From Pseudomonas multiresinivorans (GTDB lineage: Bacteria; Pseudomonadota; Gammaproteobacteria; Pseudomonadales; Pseudomonadaceae), in the NCBI RefSeq assembly GCF_012971725.1, contig NZ_CP048833.1, positions 3,968,001 to 4,032,000 on the forward strand: 64,000 nucleotides of DNA, given 5' to 3'. The position numbers and the translations under genes were made by a program. Shown here one piece after another: positions 59,875 to 64,000 of this stretch (position 1 is its first letter; every line of letters starts with the position of its first letter). The notes beneath the pieces are model-generated. The model was not told where the DNA came from. It searched no databases and was given only the letters and a program-made list of their open reading frames with translations.

Positions 59875-62478
59875 ATGACCATTGCTTCTTCGCGTGCCCC
59901 ACTGCGCCGGCTGTCCGCGCCGGCCAGCATCTCGCTGCTCGCCCTGTCCATCGGACTCGCCAGCCTGCCGGCCACTTCCGCCATCGCCGCCGAAGCCAGC
60001 CAGACCCAGGCCGGCTACAGCTTCGACATCGCCCGCCAGCCCCTGCCGCAGGCGCTGAATGCCTTCAGCGCGGTGACCGGCTGGCAGGTGGGCATGGCTG
60101 GCGACCTGGCTGAGGGCGTGGAATCTCCGGGCGTCAACGGCCGCCTGCCGGCGGAGCGCGCACTGAAGACCCTGCTCGGCGGCACCGGCCTGACCGTCCG
60201 CCAGCTCGGCCCGCGTAATGTGGTGCTGGAGCGCAACCTCTCCTCCGTCTCCGAGATGCAGCCGCTCACCGTCACCGCCACCCGCCAGGCGCAGAGCGTC
60301 ACCTCGGTACCGTCCACGGTGAACGTCGTGGGCCGCGAGGAGCTGGACCGCAAGAACGTCAACAACATCAAGGAACTGGTGCGCGACATGCCCGGCGTCT
60401 CCGTCGGCGGCACCGGCAACCGTGCCGGCATCACCGGCTATAACATCCGCGGCATCGACGGCGACCGCGTGCTGACGCAGATCGACGGCGTCGAGATCCC
60501 CAATAGCTTCTTCAACGGGCCCTACGCGCAGACCGAGCGCAACTATGTCGACCCGGAAATCATCAAGCGCGTGGAAGTGCTGCGCGGCCCTGCCTCGGCC
60601 CTGTACGGCAGCAACGCCATCGGCGGCGCGGTGAGCTACTTCACCCTCGACCCGGACGACATCATCAAGGACGGCAAGGACGTCGGCGCGCGCCTGAAGA
60701 CCGGCTACAGCTCCGCCGATGACAGCTGGCTGACCTCCGCCACCGTCGCCGGCCGCCTCGATACCTTCGACGGCCTGCTGCACCTGAGCCAGCGCAACGG
60801 CCACGAGACCGAGTCCTACGGCAGCACCGGCGGCACCGGCCTGTCGCGCACCGAAGCCAACCCCGAAGACGTGCGTACCACTAACGTGCTGGCCAAGCTG
60901 GGCTGGAACTACGCCGAAGGCAGCCGCTTCGGCCTGGTCTACGAGAAGTACAAGGACGACGTCGATACCGACCAGAAAAGCGCCTACGGCGGCCCGTACT
61001 TCAACGGCGCGCCGACCATTCCCGATTCCGTGCTGCCCGGCGGCATGTACCAATGGCGTACCGGCAACGACACCATCACCCGCGAGCGCTATGGCCTGGA
61101 ACACCAGATGCTGCTGGACAGCGCCGTGGCCGATCACCTGAAGTGGACCTTCAACTACCAGATCGCCAAGACCGACCAGAGCACCGACGAGTTCTACTAC
61201 CCCATCACCCGCCAGGTGCTGCGTACCCGCGAGACCCAGTACAAGGAACGCCAGTGGGTGCTCGACCTGCAGATGGACAAGGCCTTCGCCCTGGGCGACA
61301 CCGACCACCTGCTGACCTACGGCACCACCCTCAAGCGGCAGAAAGTCACCGGCTACCGCGAAGGCGGCGCCACCTGCCTGGCCGTCAGCCGCACCTGCCC
61401 CACCATCGGTGGCCCGAGCACCGTGGCCAGCGACCAACTGGCGCGCAGCAGCGACTTTCCCGATCCGACCATCGACACCTACGCGCTCTTCGCCCAGGAC
61501 GAAATCCGCTGGAACGACTGGACCTTCCTGCCCGGCCTGCGCTACGACCACACCCGCCTGAAGCCCCACGTCACCGACGAGTTCCTCAACACCGTCGACC
61601 AGAGCGGCGATGGCGAAGTGAGCAGCGAAAGCAAGACCTGGCACCAGCTCTCGCCCAAGCTCGGCGTGACCTATTCGTTCAACGACAACTACCTGTGGTA
61701 CGGCCAGTACGCCCAGGGCTTCCGCACCCCGACCGCCAAGGCGCTCTACGGCCGCTTCGACAACCCCACCACCGGCTATCGCGTGGAGCCCAACCCGGAC
61801 CTGGACCCGGAACGCAGCCAGAGCTACGAGACCGGCCTGCGCGGCAACTTCGAGGAAGGCTCGTTCGACGTGGCGGTCTTCTATAACAAGTACCGCGACT
61901 TCATCAACGAAGACGCCATCACCCCCGGCTACGACGAACCGACCTTCACCAGCAACAACATCAAGCACGCCATCATCAAGGGCGTGGAAGTGAAGGGCCG
62001 CCTGGAGCTGGGCGCTTTCGGCGCACCGCAGGGTCTCTACACCAAGGGCTCGGTGGCCTATGCCTACGGTCGCAACAAGGACACCGGCGAGCCGATCAAC
62101 AGCGTCAACCCGCTCACCGGCGTGTTCGGCCTGGGCTACGACGAACAGGCTGGCCGCTACGGCGCGCTGCTCGACTGGACCCTGGTCAAGCGCAAGAACC
62201 GCGTGGACGACAGCCAGTTCAACGCCCCCGACGGCACCAGCAGCCAGTTCAAGACGCCGGGCTTCGGCATCCTCGACCTGACCGGCTACTACAAGCTGAC
62301 CGACGACCTGACCCTCAACGCCGGCCTGTACAACCTCACCGACAAGAAGTACTGGCTGTGGGATGACGTGCGCGGCTACGACGGCGTTGGCGAAGCGGCG
62401 GTGCTGGCCCCGGCCAACCTCGACCGCCTGACCCAGCCGGGCCGCAACTTCGCGATCAACCTGGTGTGGGATATCTGA
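59875..62478 (+). CDS. hxuA: TonB-dependent haem receptor with STN signalling domain
   Basis: 867 residues. Signal peptide (to 'SAIAAEA'), then a secretin/TonB N-terminal (STN) domain ('FDIARQPLPQALNAFSAVTGWQVGM...GGTGLTVRQLGPRNVVLE'), the plug ('VNNIKELVRDMPGVSVGGTGNRAGITGYNIRGIDGDRVLTQIDGVE', 'VEVLRGPASALYGSNAIGGAVSYFT') and a 22-strand barrel. The barrel region 'YAQGFRTPTAKALYGRFDNPTTGYRVEPNPDLDPERSQSYETG' carries the haem-receptor FRAP-NPNL-type motif. STN plus FecI/FecR neighbours gives haem-dependent transmembrane signalling. Homology to P. aeruginosa HxuA inferred from context. Confidence 0.88.
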   Translation: MTIASSRAPLRRLSAPASISLLALSIGLASLPATSAIAAEASQTQAGYSFDIARQPLPQALNAFSAVTGWQVGMAGDLAEGVESPGVNGRLPAERALKTLLGGTGLTVRQLGPRNVVLERNLSSVSEMQPLTVTATRQAQSVTSVPSTVNVVGREELDRKNVNNIKELVRDMPGVSVGGTGNRAGITGYNIRGIDGDRVLTQIDGVEIPNSFFNGPYAQTERNYVDPEIIKRVEVLRGPASALYGSNAIGGAVSYFTLDPDDIIKDGKDVGARLKTGYSSADDSWLTSATVAGRLDTFDGLLHLSQRNGHETESYGSTGGTGLSRTEANPEDVRTTNVLAKLGWNYAEGSRFGLVYEKYKDDVDTDQKSAYGGPYFNGAPTIPDSVLPGGMYQWRTGNDTITRERYGLEHQMLLDSAVADHLKWTFNYQIAKTDQSTDEFYYPITRQVLRTRETQYKERQWVLDLQMDKAFALGDTDHLLTYGTTLKRQKVTGYREGGATCLAVSRTCPTIGGPSTVASDQLARSSDFPDPTIDTYALFAQDEIRWNDWTFLPGLRYDHTRLKPHVTDEFLNTVDQSGDGEVSSESKTWHQLSPKLGVTYSFNDNYLWYGQYAQGFRTPTAKALYGRFDNPTTGYRVEPNPDLDPERSQSYETGLRGNFEEGSFDVAVFYNKYRDFINEDAITPGYDEPTFTSNNIKHAIIKGVEVKGRLELGAFGAPQGLYTKGSVAYAYGRNKDTGEPINSVNPLTGVFGLGYDEQAGRYGALLDWTLVKRKNRVDDSQFNAPDGTSSQFKTPGFGILDLTGYYKLTDDLTLNAGLYNLTDKKYWLWDDVRGYDGVGEAAVLAPANLDRLTQPGRNFAINLVWDI

Positions 62479-62530
62479 TCGACAGTGAATCGCAGGCACG
62501 GTCGTCAAGGTGATCTCCGCGGCCTGCGAT

Positions 62531-62596
62531 GTTCGCGAGCAAGCTCGCTCCTACATATTTTGACGCTCTTCGTAGGAGCGAGCTTGCTCGCGAACC
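62531..62596. repeat. REP pair (family 1, tail-to-tail)
   Basis: Arms GTTCGCGAGCAAGCTCGCTC (from 62531) and GTAGGAGCGAGCTTGCTCGC (from 62572) with a 17-base centre. The centre TTGACGCTCTTC resembles that at 53558 (GGAGCGCTCTTC), so these two copies may share recent ancestry. Confidence 0.9.
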
Positions 62597-62698
62597 TGCC
62601 TCGCTCCGGCATCACCCATTGAACACACGACAATCTTTACGCTTTCCAAACGCTGATTCGTCTCGTCTACAAAGCCCTGTAATTTCAAGGAATTGGAC

Positions 62699-63298
62699 AT
62701 GACCACCGTGGAACTTCCCGCCCTGCGCTCGCAGCGCCTGAACGCCCTGACCCACGCCCCCCACGAGCGCCTCGACCACGCCGTGAAGGCCCGCGAGCCC
62801 TTCTCCAGCCGTGAGCGCTTCGCCCGCTTCGTGGTCGCCCAGTACCTGTTCCAGTCCGAGCTGCAGGCCCTGTACCAGGACGCCGAGCTGGGCAAGATCT
62901 TCCCCGACCTGCCGCAGCGCTGCCGCGCCGATCAGGCCCGCCTGGACCTGGCCGACCTGGACACCGAAGTCCCCGCTCCGGTTGCCGGCGCCGTCGACAA
63001 GCCGAGCCTGGCCCACGCGCTGGGCTGGCTGTTCGTCTCCGAAGGTTCCAAGCTGGGCGCCGCGTTCCTGATCAAGCGTGTTGCCGCGATGGGCCTGGAC
63101 GAGAACACCGGCGCACGCCACCTGGGCGAGCCCGAAGGCGGTCGCGCTGAAGGCTGGAAGCGCTTCACCCGCACCCTCGACGCCCTGGAGCTCAGCGAAG
63201 CCGAGGAACGTGAAGCCGAAGCCGGTGCCATCGCCGCCTTCGAGCGCTTCGCCCATCTGCTGCAACACAGCTATGACAGTGCACCCGCCGCCGTCTGA
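62699..63298 (+). CDS. hemO: biliverdin-producing haem oxygenase
   Basis: 199 residues, CAAGGA upstream. 'LRSQRLNALTHAPHERLDHAVKAREPFSSRERFARFVVAQYLFQSELQALYQDAELGKIFPDL' with proximal haem ligand His22, and 'ALGWLFVSEGSKLGAAFLIKRVAAMGLDENTGARHLGEPEGGRAEGWKRF' with the distal glycine helix, match the HemO/PigA family of Pseudomonas. It opens imported haem to biliverdin, CO and iron. Placed directly after the haem receptor gene, though in P. aeruginosa I recall hemO at a separate locus. Confidence 0.94.
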   Translation: MTTVELPALRSQRLNALTHAPHERLDHAVKAREPFSSRERFARFVVAQYLFQSELQALYQDAELGKIFPDLPQRCRADQARLDLADLDTEVPAPVAGAVDKPSLAHALGWLFVSEGSKLGAAFLIKRVAAMGLDENTGARHLGEPEGGRAEGWKRFTRTLDALELSEAEEREAEAGAIAAFERFAHLLQHSYDSAPAAV

Positions 63299-63728
63299 GG
63301 CCATCGAGCGCGCGCCCGTCGCAGGAGCGCGCGCCACGCCTTTCGGCCCGGCACGCTCGCGCCTGGCGCGGTTCGCCTTCGCGCTGCTCGCCTACACCAG
63401 CCTGGGCGTGGGCATGGTGGGGCTGGTGGTGCCGGGGCTGCCGACCACCGAGTTCGTGCTATTGGCCGCCTGGGCTGCCTCGAAGAGTTCACCGCGGCTG
63501 TCCGCCTGGCTGGAAAACCACCGGCTGTTCGGCCCGATCCTGCACAACTGGCGCAATGGCCGCGCCGTCGCCCGCCGCGCCAAGATAAGTGCCAGCCTGG
63601 CAATGCTCGCCGCCCTGGCGATCATGCTGATCACCCTGCCCCACGGCATCTGGCTGTACGCCGTGATCCTCGGTATGGCGGTTGGCAATCTGTGGATCTG
63701 GTCGCGCCAGGATACACCCAGGCCGTAG
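63273..63728 (+). CDS. DUF454/YbaN-family inner-membrane protein
   Basis: 151 residues from an ATG at 63273 that overlaps the end of hemO (GTG at 63279 is an alternative). About three hydrophobic helices; 'YTSLGVGMVGLVVPGLPTTEFVLLAAWAASKSSPRLSAWLENHRLFGPILHNWRNGRAVARRAK' is the YbaN (DUF454) signature. Function unknown; the 26-base overlap suggests translational coupling to hemO. Confidence 0.82.
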   Translation: MTVHPPPSEAIERAPVAGARATPFGPARSRLARFAFALLAYTSLGVGMVGLVVPGLPTTEFVLLAAWAASKSSPRLSAWLENHRLFGPILHNWRNGRAVARRAKISASLAMLAALAIMLITLPHGIWLYAVILGMAVGNLWIWSRQDTPRP

Positions 63729-63786
63729 CCAGCCCGCGTCCCCGGAATTATGCTGGAAATCCGATCCCGCATTCTGTCCACGAGCC

Positions 63787-64000
63787 ATGAACCAGCCCAC
63801 CAGTAAAGTCGACGCCGTCCTCGCCGAAGCCCAACGCCGCCGCGAAACCAGCTACCGCGAAAAAGCCCTGAAGATGTACCCCTGGATCTGCGGCCGCTGC
63901 GCCCGCGAGTTCAGCGGCGTGCGCCTGCGCGAACTGACCGTTCACCACCGCGATCACAACCACGACAACAATCCCGAAGACGGCTCCAACTGGGAGCTGC
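63787..64000 (+). CDS. yajD: HNH-nuclease-domain protein, YajD-like (cut by window end)
   Basis: 71 residues are visible from the ATG at 63787. 'MYPWICGRCAREFSGVRLRELTVHHRDHNHDNNPEDGSNWEL' holds the C-x2-C zinc ligand and the HNH core typical of YajD. E. coli YajD is about 115 residues, so some 40 residues are missing. Probably a small DNA-binding HNH protein of unknown role. Confidence 0.85.
   Translation, partial: MNQPTSKVDAVLAEAQRRRETSYREKALKMYPWICGRCAREFSGVRLRELTVHHRDHNHDNNPEDGSNWEL

Noticed and set aside
59836..62508. 890-codon minus-strand ORF
   Set aside because: Antisense to the TonB receptor gene; Val/Gly/Ala-rich shadow.

Overview
The window is about 66% GC chromosomal DNA from a Pseudomonas of the P. 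nitroreducens / P. citronellolis / P. aeruginosa neighbourhood. This rests on recognisable MuxABC-OpmB, MsuEDC-SfnR, PhnWX, HxuIRA-type and gluconate dehydrogenase loci, and on the two short palindromic REP families typical of Pseudomonas. No tRNA, rRNA, CRISPR array, prophage or transposase gene was found. Gene density is high, mostly metabolic and transport functions under LysR, AraC, sigma-54 and ECF control.

Layout. 1-6.9 kb: the end of a LysR gene, small envelope proteins (an I78-type lipoprotein and a Tyr/Pro-rich secreted protein), a LysR gene divergent from a CTP-synthase-like amidotransferase, and two tandem NlpC/P60 cell-wall hydrolases. 6.9-15.9 kb: a translationally coupled tripartite efflux operon with two RND pumps (muxA-muxB-muxC-opmB). 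16-23.7 kb: tpx, a LysE exporter, two VOC proteins, an OsmC-YcaO fusion, a BaiN/HI0933 flavoprotein and a class II aldolase. 23.8-30.4 kb: a Rieske oxygenase / GMC dehydrogenase / GlxA-type regulator cluster, an HD-domain protein, and a LysR-SDR pair. 30.8-34.5 kb: the three-subunit periplasmic gluconate 2-dehydrogenase. 35-42 kb: an organosulfur locus (sfnG; msuE-msuD-msuC-sfnR) with matching sigma-54 promoters and a shared upstream activator site. 42-50 kb: a saccharopine dehydrogenase-like protein, GFA protein, ATP-NAD kinase-like protein, a 57-residue gene, pdxB, a PmpM-type MATE pump, an EamA exporter and an XRE-cupin regulator. 50-50.55 kb: a repeat-rich non-coding stretch with 15 perfect GCTTTG hexamers. 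50.5-58 kb: phnX-phnW with its LysR regulator, then a second LysR divergent from an OPA-type transporter, a RidA-like protein and a FAD oxidoreductase, which may form an extended aminophosphonate catabolic island. 58-63.3 kb: a haem-uptake unit (ECF sigma, FecR-type anti-sigma, STN-containing TonB receptor, haem oxygenase), then a DUF454 protein and a truncated HNH protein.

How the parts work together. The sulfur locus should take dimethyl sulfone through methanesulfinate and methanesulfonate to sulfite, with MsuE supplying reduced flavin and SfnR switching on both transcription units. The phn genes convert 2-aminoethylphosphonate to phosphonoacetaldehyde and then to acetaldehyde plus phosphate. 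The haem genes sense, import and cleave haem. Function names come from protein-family recognition by eye; no database search was run, and statements about P. aeruginosa synteny are from memory.
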